From Mus musculus (taxonomy: Eukaryota > Chordata > Mammalia > Rodentia > Muridae): a stretch of DNA of 64,000 nt. Within the stretch, counting starts at the first letter, position 1. Each line of letters begins with the position of its first letter. The translations under genes and the position numbers were made by a program. Location: contig NC_000079.6 in assembly GCF_000001635.26 (NCBI RefSeq), forward strand, positions 72,740,518 through 72,804,517, in the 5' to 3' direction. A model generated the notes under the pieces. It did no database searches. It saw nothing but the letters and a program-made list of their open reading frames with translations, and was not told where the DNA came from. This document shows, piece by piece, positions 1 through 11,203 of this stretch.

Positions 1-865
1 GGAAACATCAGGATGCAGTTAACTAATTAATTAAAATTAATTGATTGATTAAAATAATAAAATTAGTTTTTATGTGATCAGCTTTACCTATTCTCCTTTT
101 ATAAGTGACCTGTAGAAACTTCCAGAGGCTACATGACACTCATCACACCATTCTGAAGAATAATAAACTATGTGTTATCTTTGTTACCCTTCCGTTGGCT
201 CGCCTTTTGTCCCCACAGATTCTCGTGCATTTGCTCAGAGCAGGCATCCAGTGTTGGTTGCCAGAAGGAACATTCAAACTTCCTGCCAGACCAGTTTGAT
301 CTTGTTCTGTCCACAAGGAGTGAAAAGATCCTCACTACCACCAGAGGGACAGAATCCTCAGTATCAAGCATTCCCTGGGAACTTCCCAGAATCCTCCTGG
401 ATTAGAAAACTCTTCAGTTCTGCAGATACCTGGTGCAACATGGGAACCTAGAGCCAGCCATGGTGACATCTGTACATCCCTATGGGTGACACGCACATTC
501 AGTAGAGACAAGCACATATATAAATAGAGTCCACCCACCGCAGGTAGTTCCCTGGTTCTTGGGTTGACATTTGAGCACATGTTCACAGTCTAACAGGGAG
601 AGATGGGGGAGAACTATCACCTAACTCGGAACAAAACTTGGAAGGAGTTTTATTATGAAAAGATTCCAGAAATCTGTTATAGTAGAAATGATCTACACAT
701 AGGACCATGGGACAAGGATGAGCCAAGAGGAGGAAGAGTGGTGTACAAGGCCCTATGAAGAGTATTGAGCTGTGCATGTTGTGAGTGATGAGCATGTAAG
801 ACTATAGCACAAGATGTTCTAGATGACTAACAACTGTTTCCAGTTACAGTTAATATTCCAGCCAT
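1..865. other. unassigned non-coding sequence
   Basis: I recognise no gene, SINE, LTR or tandem array here. The first 65 bases are very AT-rich with repeated TTAATTAA-like words. Short open frames on both strands overlap each other and show no protein family features. Confidence 0.5.
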
Positions 866-1598
866 TCTAGTTTCATTTCTGTTGCTGTGATAAAATATCT
901 TGACATGTGATGGTTTGTATATGCTCAGCCCAGGGAGTGGCACTATTAGAAGGTGTGGTCTTGTTGGAGTATGTGTGTCACTGTGGGTGTGGGCTTTAAG
1001 ACCCTCATTCTAGCTTCCTGGAAGCCAGTCTTCTGCTAGCAGCCTTCAGATGAAGATGTAGACTTCTCAGCTCCTCCTGCACCATGCCTGCCTGGAGGCT
1101 GCCATTTTCTCACCTTGATGATAATGGACTGAACCCTTGATCCTATAAGTGAACCCCAATTAAATGTTGTCCTTATAAGAGTTGTATTGGTCAGGGTGTA
1201 TGTTCACAGCAATAAAACACTAACCAAGACATGACACAAATCAATTTAGTGTGGAGAAAAGGGTTCATATGAGTTTATAATTCTAGAATATCATTGTGGG
1301 GAAGCCAAGTTTAGGAACTTCAAGCAGTTAGTCACATCACATCTACATTCAAGAGCAAATAAAAATGGATGTGTACATGCTCCCTGGCTTCTGCTCACTC
1401 AGTTTCCTCTCTATTGTACAGTTTGGGACCCCCTGCTTAGGGATCAGTGCTGCCCACAGTGGGCCAGGTCTTCTCACATTAAGTAAAATAATCCTTCACA
1501 AACAAGTCCACAGTCCACCCAATGTAGAAAATCCCTCACTGAAGGTCTCTTCCCAGGCAACTTTAGATTGGGCTGTATTGACAAAGCCAACCATCTCA
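866..1598 (-). mobile_element. MaLR-type LTR, minus orientation, split by a younger LTR
   Basis: The left arm (866-905) and right arm (1232-1598) read together as one rodent LTR of the family also seen at 36184-36579. The left arm carries the reverse-complemented end of that LTR. The right arm carries its body, including degenerate forms of the segments found at about 36230-36579. The arms are separated by a separate solo LTR at 906-1231 whose 5-bp duplication lies inside this element. It is diverged and probably inactive. The family (ERVL-MaLR, ORR1/MT group) is inferred from TG...CA ends, the polyadenylation signal and 5-bp duplications in sister copies. Confidence 0.65.
906..1231 (+). mobile_element. 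Solo MaLR-type LTR nested in an older LTR
   Basis: A 326-bp element starts TGTGATGG and ends AAGACA, giving the TG...CA ends of a retroviral LTR. It is flanked by the 5-bp direct repeat tgaca at 901-905 and 1232-1236, the duplication length made by ERVL/MaLR integration. An ATTAAA-type polyadenylation signal lies near 1160. There is no internal coding region, so it is a solo LTR. A sister copy lies at 46309-46621. It interrupts another LTR and is therefore younger than its host. Confidence 0.85.
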
Positions 1599-2342
1599 CC
1601 CCATCACTCAAAGTAATATTATATAATATGAAATGTGTAAATTGTGAAAGTCCAGCCCTCATTGCTCTTCTGCAGTTTGCTAAGGTCCAGCTATGCCTGC
1701 AAAGCTAAGACAGTTCATCAGGGAACAGGTGTCCTTCCTTCCCTGTGACATCTTAGGTCCTCATCAATCACCCTTATAGAGAAGGGCTCTGGGCTAGTTC
1801 CTTACCTGCTGCATGTACTCAAGGGGTCTCAGAGGGTGGGAATTTAGTTCTCAACGATCCTCCCCAACCAATTTGTCCCCTGAAAAAGTGGTTCCTGACA
1901 TCACAGATGTAGACTAAGTTCCAGCTCCTGTTTTGTGTGTTTGTCTGTCCTTGATTTTCCCAGTTCTTGGGTTGGCTTAGAGCTAGTCCTCAGTTGTCAC
2001 ATTCAGATGATTTCTTTGCTTGTAACTGATCATAGCTCCTTCTTAGGAAGGGTGGGGCAAGGCACAGGGCCTGCCTTGAGCAGAGGGTGATGACTAAGTA
2101 GGATAACTGATCTACTGCGGGTTTCCTTTCTAAAACTTTCTGAATCCTTCAACCACCACAGCCAACATCAGCCACATCATTTTAGAGTGGTATGTGCCGC
2201 TCAACTAAACCTTCAGCCCACAATTATTCAGAAAAAAAAAAAAACATACTTTGCTTTGGTATAATCACATATGACTCCACTGGGAGCACATGCCATGTGT
2301 CATGTGATATTGATAAGCAAGTTTGAATTTTTTTCCCAGCTT
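1599..2342. other. unassigned non-coding sequence
   Basis: I see no recognisable gene or mobile element. A short A-run (2232-2244) is the only low-complexity feature. Confidence 0.45.
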
Positions 2343-2487
2343 GTCATTTTTTTTATTTTTAGGTGTTATTTTACTTTATAGCCTAGGCTTATCAGAACTG
2401 TACCAGGATGGCCTGGACCTCATGATAATCCTCCTACTTCAGACCCCCCATGTGGTGTGATGATGGGTGGGAGCCACTCCACCTGGC
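2343..2487 (-). mobile_element. Degenerate B1-related SINE, minus orientation
   Basis: The order of segments matches a reverse-complemented B1. A T-rich start is followed by a stretch like the B1 'taccaggctggcct' region (about 2400-2425), then 'cctcctacttcag', and a final 'gtgggagccactccacctgg' at about 2467-2486. Divergence is high, so this may be an old monomer of the proto-B1 type. There is no clear target-site duplication. Confidence 0.5.
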
Positions 2488-2954
2488 CTCTCACTTGTAT
2501 TTCATCACAATTCATGGTTTCATTCCTGGTCATGCCAAAAGAATTACTCTGAACTTCTGAAATCTGCTTTCCTGGTCAAGTCCTCCAGAGAGAGATACAC
2601 CTTGGGGTGAAGGCTTGCCCATGGCAGCTGCCACGGAATGCTGCTGCAGAGAGGGGGCAAAGAAGGTGGGAGGCAGTGAGGGGCAGTGTTCGAAAAGCTT
2701 CACCCATCCTGTAGGTCTGTGGAGGCATATGGTAATTCCCAGGTTCTGCCAACACAGGTAAGGGAGCTGGGCTTCCCGTCTCAATGGGCTGATGCCTTCC
2801 CAGGCCGGAGTCACTTGGACAAAGGCGTCAAATAAAGGAATTCCTCAAAGAGTGATTCAGATGTGCTCAGTCAAAGGGAGGTGTAGCCTTAGAAGATTTT
2901 AAATTTATTGTTGATAAGGGTTTTTTAAAAATCTAAGCCTACAGGAGGTGCCTC
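2488..2954. other. unassigned non-coding sequence
   Basis: No recognisable element. The minus-strand open frame across 2530-2814 has no family features and I do not call it. Confidence 0.45.
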
Positions 2955-3695
2955 TAGTTTCTTTAGAGACTCAGTTATGTCCTGTGAAGTTTTTCTAAAA
3001 ACTGTCTTATGAGAAGATGTTTTTACTAAATCAGACACAAAAGATGTTTTATTAAGAACAGACACATGAAGTTTGTTTCTGGAGACAGCCTAAAAAAACA
3101 TATGTTTTGCTAAAGTGGATGCTTAAGAAATCACATGACGTTTAAAGAAGTTATAAACCTAGCCCAACAATAGACCATGCTGTATGGTATTGGTACAACT
3201 TGCTGTTCTTTACTGATGCTAGTTTTTGCTGATAATGTTGGGTGATTCTAGTATGCCTTACCATTCTTTGTGGGTCATCATTTGTCATGACTTCATAGAA
3301 AAAAAAACCTACAAAAAAAACCCCAGAAGTAAACAACAACAAAACCCTTTTAATGGTGTTCCAGGGTTTTTGACACTTCAGTGGGCTTGGGCCGATCACA
3401 ACGTCTTATGGTTTCTTCTAGATCGACTTGCTGTTACTAATTCATAAACAGTGTTTACAAGTCCTGCCATTGCTGATTCATAAATGATGTTTACAAATAG
3501 ATTGAACTGCCACTACTTATTCATATAAACTAAACTACTGGTATTGTGACAACACAGATTAAATTTACCCCAGAAAATACTTTTAAACAGGTCCACATCC
3601 TTCTTTGCTCTATTAATCTTTCTTTTCTAATACCTTTGAAGGGTAGTGGGCTAAAAGAGACAGTAAAAACATTTTAAAACCCTGATTAAAAATAA
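2955..3695. mobile_element. RMER17-like LTR, copy 1
   Basis: This block aligns in order with 30395-30895. Shared landmarks are 'gactcagtta' near the left end, diverged repeats of a TGTTTTGCTAA...CAGACA unit, 'catgacttcatagaa', a 'gaactgc' segment, and the right-end sequence around 'gtagtgggcta' with a following A-rich stretch. Two diverged copies in one window show it is an interspersed repeat. The name RMER17 (an ERVK-type rodent LTR) is from memory and untested. This copy contains extra A-rich sequence near 3300-3345. Confidence 0.6.
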
Positions 3696-5138
3696 AAGCA
3701 TATCAATAATGCCGTAGGTATGTATTCATTTCTCCAGGAAGACGTTGGAAGGAGTAAATGAGCAAATACAACTTTAAACATCTCTGCGATTTTATCCAGA
3801 GAAAATTTAGCATACATCTCGCAGCTTTAAAAAACTTCTTTTGTTGAGGATGGGGTTATCACCCAGCAAAGCCATTAATCCACACAGCTGATACATCTTG
3901 GTTGATAAATGGACATTTCCTATGCTACGGAAAATATTTTAATTTTTGTGATTTTGCTATGATGATAAATGTCTCTTGAAGCATTTTTCAAAATGAGATT
4001 GGCCAGCATATTCATGAAAAATGGATAATTTGTTCTTCTTTGATCATAAAATGCATACAGGGAAACATACAACTGTGCTAAAAACCTGTGAATACACCAT
4101 GTTCCTATCTTTGTGTGTTCCGAGTCAATGTGAGTGGGGAATCCTGTTACTGTCTTTGTTTCTCAGCCAGTTGTTTTGGGCTCCTAGCAGTTGTTTTCAA
4201 GTTGAAAGAAGCTTGAGGCAGAGGAAGAGAGGGACCAGTTAAACAATTTAAGCCGAGATTCAAGTACACACTTTCAACAACAAAATGCCATTTGGAGGAG
4301 AGAGGTCTCCATGGAGAAGACAGCTGGGGAAGAAGATACAGAAAGGTGGATGAGATTGGGGGCAGATTGAAGGGATCCAGCCCAGTGTTTCCCTAGAGAG
4401 TCTGCCCTAAGAGAGTCTGGCTCCTGACACACTCCACCTCTACCTTTGGTCTCCACTGTGGTAAAATTCCTTCCATTGTTTGAAAATGAGAACAGAAACT
4501 TTATCACCATACAGCTGCACTTAATCTTGTACCCTCTTTCCTTCCATATTTTTTTTCTAAAAATACACTTCTACATCAACTTTTAAAAGTGGTGTCTTAA
4601 CATCACAGGAAGTGAAGCTCACTAGCATTACAAAAATGAAATAGATCAGGTCTTCAGAAACAAACAAACAAACACAAACAAACAAAAACCTAATCTCTTG
4701 TTCAAATGTTAGAACTTTGAGAATGTGGGCTAGCCAAGCCAGTGAGGTTATGGTCCTGGGCTGTGCCCTTCCAGGAGCAGATCCTCCACAACCTAGGCAG
4801 CTGTCACTTCTCAAGCAATCAGCTTCACATTGATACCTTTGGATTTTCCGTGTCTGCAAGCTGTAAACAACAGTATTCAGCAGGCACTTTATACTAAATA
4901 TGAAGGATTCTTTTCAATCCTTTTTGCCTACCTGAAGTGTGACCATTAGAGCTAAGTGCACCCATGCTTGCTATTGATACTTTTCCATGCATGGCATTAA
5001 AAAATTTTGATTTCTCAACTTAACATTCACCAGCAGAATTGTCTAAAGCCTCAGCAGACTCTTGCCAGTTGTGATCCCATTCTGAAACCAGTTAAGCTCA
5101 CGTAGTAGTTTATAAGAGAAAATGCCAGTACCCAAACT
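3696..5138. other. unassigned AT-rich non-coding sequence
   Basis: No element could be assigned. Most of 3700-4030 is AT-rich and free of obvious repeats. Open frames on both strands are short and overlapping. Confidence 0.45.
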
Positions 5139-5166
5139 ACACACACACACACACACACACACACAC
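5139..5166. repeat. (AC)14 microsatellite
   Basis: Uninterrupted AC dinucleotides, 28 bp, alternating purine and pyrimidine. Confidence 0.97.
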
Positions 5167-5254
5167 CTCTACTCATCTCTATTTTATAGATGGAAAGTGT
5201 AACACGATAAATTCTTACAAGATTGCTACCACAATCTTAACATTTTAAGAAAGC

Positions 5255-5465
5255 TAATGAAGGTTCCGAAGAGATTCTTCAACAGTTAAGAACATTTGCA
5301 AAGAACTCTTGCGAAGAACTAAGGTTCAGTTCTTAGAACCCACAAGGTAGCCTACAACCTCCTGTTACTCCAGTTCCAGGGGATCCAAATCCCTTTTCTG
5401 GCCTTCATAGGAACCAGATGTGTACTTGGTACAAACACATCTGTGCAGGCAAACACTGATACAGA
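5255..5465 (+). mobile_element. B3-type SINE, plus orientation
   Basis: A tRNA-derived B2/B3 head reads 'gagattcttcaacagttaag' at about 5269-5288. It is followed by the 'gttcttagaacccacaaggt' region and then the B3 body with 'actccagttccaggggat'. The 3' end has a degenerate CA-rich tail. Divergence indicates an old insertion. It is not a functional RNA gene. Confidence 0.75.
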
Positions 5466-5900
5466 GCTCCCTAAGCTTCTCTCTAGACAGTCTGCCAGCT
5501 CTTTTCAAGAGTAGATTATGTGACCTACAACTTACAGAGTCTTCAGAAAGAAGACTGAAAGTTCCAGAAAAAAAAAAAAGGTCAGGGAAAGTGTTAAAAA
5601 GCTGTACCTGCAGCATACACAGCAGAGAATTCCAGGCAGCAGCAGTCTCCATATACCATAGTTAGTTCAGTGGAAGACAGAGTACAGTGAGGACCTGGAG
5701 AGTCCTTGGCCAGGGAGTCAGGAGTTCTGGGCAGAGAAGCCAGGTGCGCAGGGTAGAGGATAACAGTGAAGACGCATCCAGTTCATGAGATGAGAGTTTT
5801 GCTCAAAAGCCTCACTAAAGGGAGGAAGGGCAGGACCTGACCCTTGGATGGAAGGATTTAGGATTTTAGGACTGGAAAAGGAAATAATACTCATTCATAC

Positions 5901-5905
<5 letters not shown>
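5466..5905. other. unassigned non-coding sequence
   Basis: Nothing recognisable apart from an A-run at about 5567-5579. Confidence 0.45.

Positions 5906-5982
<77 letters not shown>
5906..5982. repeat. (TC)22(GT)16 compound microsatellite
   Basis: TC dinucleotides run from 5906 to 5950 and switch directly to GT dinucleotides at 5951-5982. The TC half is a pure pyrimidine tract able to form a triplex. The GT half alternates purine and pyrimidine. Confidence 0.97.
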
Positions 5983-5984
<2 letters not shown>

Positions 5985-7097
5985 TCTGTCAAAGAAAGAA
6001 GGTAGATGTTCTTCCTAAAACAAGACTAGAAGAAACAACAGTTCAGGGGAGGGATACAGTTCAGCTCAAGGATACAGTACTGAGGTCTCAGGTCATGTGA
6101 GATGGTTCACACGATTCCTAGTGGCCCAGACAGCCAAGGACCAGTTATCCCTTAAGGCAGGGATGGCAGTGGTTCATGTGGGTTCTTCGAACAGGAGTGC
6201 TGCTACCAGCAGACCTGGGCCTGCCAGTTAAGTGTCTGCTTGGTGTCCCCTGGTCCATTTGGAAGACCAAGCCTGTCCCCTCATCTGAGAAGCACTGACC
6301 TGAGAGTCCCACATTCCTGTTTCATCTGCTTAGAGGTTCTATGCACCAACGACTTTTTCTCCTGCAGCTGCTACATCCTCCCTCTCACATCAGTTGTATA
6401 CAAGCCTGTGAAATCCTGCTTGCCCGCCCCCCCAACACCTCTGTGCTTACCTGAAGACAGAAACTCAAAGGCTAGCCTGCTACAGATAGTGCTGAATCAT
6501 CACGGTAGCACTGGATGACTAGTGACCATGTCCCTTCCCTAGGACTTGCTCTCTTCTTTTCTATTAGAAAAAAATAGCACTTACACATTAACATTCAGGA
6601 GAGAATTAGCAGGCACAGCAAAGTTTCAGGGAGAGAAGAGTGAGAGAAAAGAGCAGAGCTGACCTGACTCCTGTATAAATGGAACCTGCCACAGAAACTG
6701 CAGTAGACAGTCAATACAAGCCTGTCCCCTAGTGCACGATCTCCGAATCCAATTTTCCAAGCAACCAGAGGAATCCTGGGCTCTTTTTATTAGATTTTCT
6801 CACTGGTAAAGAAGGTCTGGTTATTACATTCTCTTAGGTACTCCACCAGCAGATGGCTGTGGGTCCACAGTCATTCTGCCAGCAGAGGGCCACCAGTTCC
6901 TGTTTAGAGTTCTTGGTTGGTGAGATTCCATGATTTAATTCGGGTTTAGGATTCTAAACCCAACTTGTGACTGATGGTGTCATCAGGCACTTCTCTCTGA
7001 TCTGATGACATGATGACTGTCTAGTAATGTTGCATGATGGTGGAGGACATTCATTGGATAGACCCTAGGAGCCCAACCTAGGCTGACCAATCTAAGT
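5983..7097. other. unassigned non-coding sequence with one CTCF-like motif
   Basis: No gene or mobile element recognised. The only specific feature is the CTCF-like motif at 6879-6890, listed separately. Confidence 0.45.
6879..6890 (+). promoter_or_regulatory. Candidate CTCF binding motif
   Basis: CCAGCAGAGGGC matches the published CTCF core CCASYAGRKGGC at all 12 positions, on the plus strand. It lies outside any SINE I recognise, so it is not an obvious B2-borne site. Occupancy is inference only. Confidence 0.45.
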
Positions 7098-7194
7098 CTC
7101 CACTGCAGAAGGAGTGGAGGAGCTCACTGCAGAGGAAGAAGAGGGCCTTAGTGCAGAGGAAGAGGAGGGGTTTAATGCAGAGGAAGAGGAGGAG
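7098..7194. repeat. 24-bp imperfect minisatellite, about 4 units
   Basis: Three clear 24-bp units lie at 7123-7146, 7147-7170 and 7171-7194, sharing the core TGCAGAGGAAGA. A more diverged 25-bp unit precedes them at 7098-7122. Because 24 is a multiple of three, the minus strand stays open and reads as an eight-residue repeat. I take this as an artefact of the period. Confidence 0.85.
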
Positions 7195-7880
7195 CTTATA
7201 GGTCTTGCCCAGACCCTTTGGTACCCAGAGGGGCCCAGCAAGAGGTTGTAGGGCTATAGACATGAGGCAGGTGTGTCTCATCTTGCTGTTCCCTTCCTTG
7301 GTGATTGTCACTTATGTTAGATCTTGCAAGCTGCTTTGCAGGAATCCACTAGAGAAGTGGATTCCAGTCTCTGCAAGCCAGGAGCCTCTTCTAACAACCA
7401 TTATCTTAGAGTTACAGGTTGGGGTATACCAGAGAGGTAGGCTTGCTTACCAACCATGGAATTTCCACTTCTATACCAAATGCTTGTAACAGTCAAGTGC
7501 AAACCCAAGTCTTTAAAAAAACGGTCCATTCTGAAAAGTAGCATCAATCAGAGGAAAGAGGGTGTGGTGCCTTCGATGAAGACTTGCTAGCATTTGGAGA
7601 GCACACAGTGAAGAATTTAGCCAGTCTCATCTGCAGATCACAGTTGCTGCCCTCTGAGGGAGCTGTTCAGCTGGATAGTCTGGGGGGTCAATCACGATGA
7701 CTGCAGCACTCTGGTGCTAGATGCTGCTTCGAACCTAACGTCAGGAAATGGCTGGAGCTGGCTGTCCTGAGGAGATATGCTCTGCACTATGCCTTCTCTG
7801 CTGCAGCTGAGCACAGTGGGAACTATGTTGAGGAGTGGGGAGGGGACTTGACTATACAAAGACTCCTACCCATGAACTTA
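7195..7880. other. unassigned non-coding sequence
   Basis: No gene, SINE or LTR recognised. Confidence 0.45.
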
Positions 7881-7882
7881 AG

Positions 7883-7959
<77 letters not shown>

Positions 7960-7961
7960 AA
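7881..7961. repeat. (AAAG)n(GA)n(AAAG)n microsatellite
   Basis: A pure purine tract of 81 bp: AAAG units, a central GA block at about 7906-7926, then AAAG units again. The tetramer-dimer-tetramer layout gives it mirror-like symmetry, a property linked to triplex formation. Confidence 0.95.
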
Positions 7962-8329
7962 CCTTGAGATGAACATCAGTGAACATGGAATTCAGAATTT
8001 TAAAATAATCTTTCATTGCTACTGTCTCCAGTTGCTGTGCAGCTGACAGCTCTGATCGTCATGTCCTCCAGTCCTGGTGAAGGAAAACTTCCATTCCATT
8101 GGTCACATTTTCCTGTCCTGCCCCCTCCTAGAAATACTTCCCTTCTCCTTGAACCTGCTGTTCTGGATGTATCATGTCTCAAGATTTGTCTTTTGCGATA
8201 GGCTAATTCACTAGTACCTAGATCATTCTTTCATGAAGGAGAATGTATCTGTGTGTCTGTAATTGATAAGTCTAACTTTTCTTTTTTCTTTTTACTGTCA
8301 TGTCCACAGTGACATGACATGAGACAGTT
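7962..8329. other. unassigned non-coding sequence
   Basis: No recognisable element. Overlapping open frames on both strands at 8000-8201 show no family features. Confidence 0.45.
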
Positions 8330-8505
8330 CATGAGTTCCATTCTGGCTACCATAACAATGTCTCTTAAACATAATGTCTTAAAATAAAAAAATTCTCTTC
8401 CTAGTCCTGTGCTGAGGGATTGAAATCACATATGGTCAGCTTCTGTCTCCTTCCCCAGAGACAGTAGAAGGGTCTTACAATATTTTCTATGATGCTTCCC
8501 ACAGG
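8330..8505. mobile_element. Ancient mammalian repeat fragment, family uncertain
   Basis: The stretch with 'ctggctaccataacaatg' near 8343 and following 'cttaaa...attctcttcc' resembles an old mammalian interspersed repeat that also occurs in human DNA. It directly abuts the LTR-like element at 8510. I cannot name the family with confidence. Confidence 0.35.
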
Positions 8506-8509
8506 TTTG

Positions 8510-8880
8510 AGTGTGGAATGCCTGGCCCTCAGGTAATCGTGTTCTGAACAGACAATTGCACTGTGAGGATACTGACCTCACTGGTGGGTTAATCCATCAA
8601 TGGATTAGGCTATTGGGAAATGAAGCCTGGTTGAAGAAAGAAGTGGGTCATGAGGTGTATCTTGAATGGAGTATCTTATTCCAGGGTACACCTTGCTTGT
8701 GTTCTCTCCACCTCTTGGCCACCACAATGTGAACTGTCTACTAGGTCAGATGCCACAGTGCTTGGTCTAAGGGAGCAGTCAGCTGCCATGTACTGAATTC
8801 CATGAAACCCAGAGCCCAAACAACTCATAAACTACTTACATCAGGTGTATTGTTTCTGTGACTCACTTAGATGAATCGCA
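8510..8880 (+). mobile_element. MaLR-like LTR, plus orientation
   Basis: Segment order follows a MaLR-type repeat. A subterminal 'actgacctcactggtgggtt' at 8569-8588 and 'ggctattgggaaatgaagcc' at 8608-8627 are followed by 'tcttggccacca' and a terminal stretch ending 'gactcactta'. The element at 46640-47253 shares the first of these segments. It is old, with no clear duplication found. Confidence 0.55.
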
Positions 8881-9667
8881 TGTGATCCAGTGTCTTTCTA
8901 GCTGCTGGAGCATCAGGTAAACACCAACTTCTCAGTTGCTTTTCTCTTTGTGACTGTTCGTATGCCCCAGTGGCCCTATGTCTAAGGATTCTAGTCATAT
9001 TAGAATCTGCTTTCCCCAACTTCATTTTCACCTGCGTGCATCTTCAAAGATGCTTTGTGGAAAAAGATCACATTTGTAGATGTGGTGTTAGGACAAGTGC
9101 ATCGTTCAGAGGAGTTAACTCAGCCCATAAAACTGCACTGACTGGCTTTGAGGGAGGTGCACCTGAAAGACTTAATCTGGTAAAGGGTGTACACATGTGA
9201 GGTTTGTACCTCAAAACAATGGCGGCTGACCAGGGGAACCAGCTCCTTGTTTCTACCACAGAAACAACTTCATTTCAGAAAATCTATTTTCTTAGCATGA
9301 GGCAATCTGTTTTGGGGAGAGTCACATTTACTCACACAGCTGGGTGGGCCTGGCTGCAGACTCCTGTGTGGCACTGCCAACATGAAGAAGATTTGTAGTC
9401 ATCACATAGCTACAGTCTAGGCAGTATATTTCACAGAAAGGGTCAGAATCCTCACAAATCCAGAGAGCCAGCAGCCCCTCTCAAAGTCACTCGCAACTCC
9501 TCAGCCACCCTATAAATGTGCTAATTAGCATTATGCACGTCAAAGAGGAGTTTAAGTTGGCAAAATAGTGGATTGTTGATCAGACTAGAGGGTTAGCAAT
9601 GGGCTCCCCTTAATGAAAGAACTTATTCTTAGGATTAGACAGAAGAAAGAGGCCTGTGCGCCCGGGG
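8881..9667. other. unassigned non-coding sequence
   Basis: No recognisable gene or mobile element. Confidence 0.45.

Positions 9668-9726
<59 letters not shown>
9668..9726. repeat. GT(GC)5(AC)n alternating tract, Z-DNA-prone
   Basis: A 59-bp stretch alternates purine and pyrimidine without a break: GTG, then CG repeats at 9670-9679, then CA repeats to 9726. CG alternation is the most favourable sequence for left-handed DNA and CA is next. It also forms five CpG steps in an otherwise CpG-poor region. Confidence 0.95.
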
Positions 9727-9727
<1 letters not shown>

Positions 9728-11193
9728 CTAGGGGAGGTAGGCCAAGTACAGCCCTGAACTTGGCTGGGTACATGAGGTAGGGTTTCTGGCTGCTTAGTGG
9801 GGTAACAGATTAGTTGGAATTCCCTAAAGAAGCAGAATTAGTTCTTCCTATCACCAGAGACAAACCACAGGAAGGGCTGCAAAAGAAGGGAGGGAACAGA
9901 GGAGAGAAAGAGCAAGGACAGGAAGAGAAAGAGATCCACCATAAGTGATTGGTTGGTCCGGTGTGGGCTGGCAAAGATGAACTGTGCAGAATGCTAATGA
10001 GCTGGGAATTAGCAGGTGAATGGATGCCCCAATCTGGAACTTCCAATCCAAAGGCTGAGCTGAGGTGGGCTCCTCAGTGCTGCCCTGAGGCAGCCTTGCT
10101 GCTTTCAAGAGAAAGTAGTTTTTTTTTTCTTCTTCTTCAGGTTTTTAGTAGTGATATAGCAGCCATGTGGCTTAGGACAGCAAAGAGCTCAACTTAGGGT
10201 TCATGGATTCAAGAGTAAACCACATTTTAAACATCCTGTTCAGCATCGCCTTGCCTCTGGGTCAGTCTTGCCCTCTGTGGCCTTATCAAGGAGAAGCCCC
10301 ATAGTCATGCCTCCTGGTGTGTTCCCACCAGTTCTGGGTTATACATATCAGCTAGGAACAATTATGCACAGCTTCCAACACTCTCAGAAAGGTTCAATTG
10401 TGAAGACAGAAACTCATCCCACTTCAAGGGAAGGTCTGAGACTCCATCAAGCCCACAGAACAGGTTGTCGGAATTTTATACCTGCTTGTTAATAAGGTGT
10501 ATTTAATAGGCTTCACAGATGTAGCCTAATTGAGTCTAATATTTGCTTTCATTATAACCACATTATGAGGTTAGGGGAATTAGATCATTAACCCTCACCC
10601 ACCTAAAGCTTCCACAATGATAGCTAGCTACTGAAGGGAACCATGTGCATGCCTGACTGAGCTGGCAAGGGTCTGCTTGGTGCTCAGCTCCAGAGCATGT
10701 GCCAGAGGAGTCTGTGTTATTCACATGTGGATTGCCCAGAGTCAGAGTATATTTGAACTAGGCACAGTTCACCCATCTGAAACACAGAAGACACGGAGGC
10801 TTCTCCTGGGAGTCACTGCTCAGGTGGCTTTTCTCAATATTGAAATCTCCCTCCCTTAGTTCTTGACTGTTCATATCCTATAATAGGATTGATGATAAGT
10901 CATTGTTCCTCACACTGAGAACCACATGTCCTCCGAGTGAGCCTACCACCTTGCTAAAAACCCATTCCTGGGCTTTCACTGGACCTGGACCACCAGAATG
11001 GTGAGGATGGGCAGCCTTCTTGAAGCGTGAAAATCAAGCTTAAATCCTATGCTGGGAACAGCTGTGTGGCACAGAGAAGGTGGGGCAATGGTGGTTATCA
11101 TATCTAGGGCTAGGTCATTCATTCATAAGGCATGCTGTTGCTCTATCTCACTTAGACCACCTTCTCCAAAGAGGGAGCCATATGTCCCCAGAA
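9727..11193. other. unassigned non-coding sequence
   Basis: No gene or mobile element recognised. A T-rich then CTT-rich stretch ending in CAG near 10118-10140 resembles a splice acceptor, but no coherent exon follows. Confidence 0.45.
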
Positions 11194-11203
11194 GCTATGT
11201 TTT

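Noticed and set aside
2955..3695. Possible conserved regulatory block because of AT-rich unique-looking sequence
   Set aside because: It aligns with 30395-30895, so it is an interspersed LTR-like repeat.
10118..10197. Splice-acceptor-like pyrimidine tract ending in CAG
   Set aside because: No reading frame or donor site of any quality follows.
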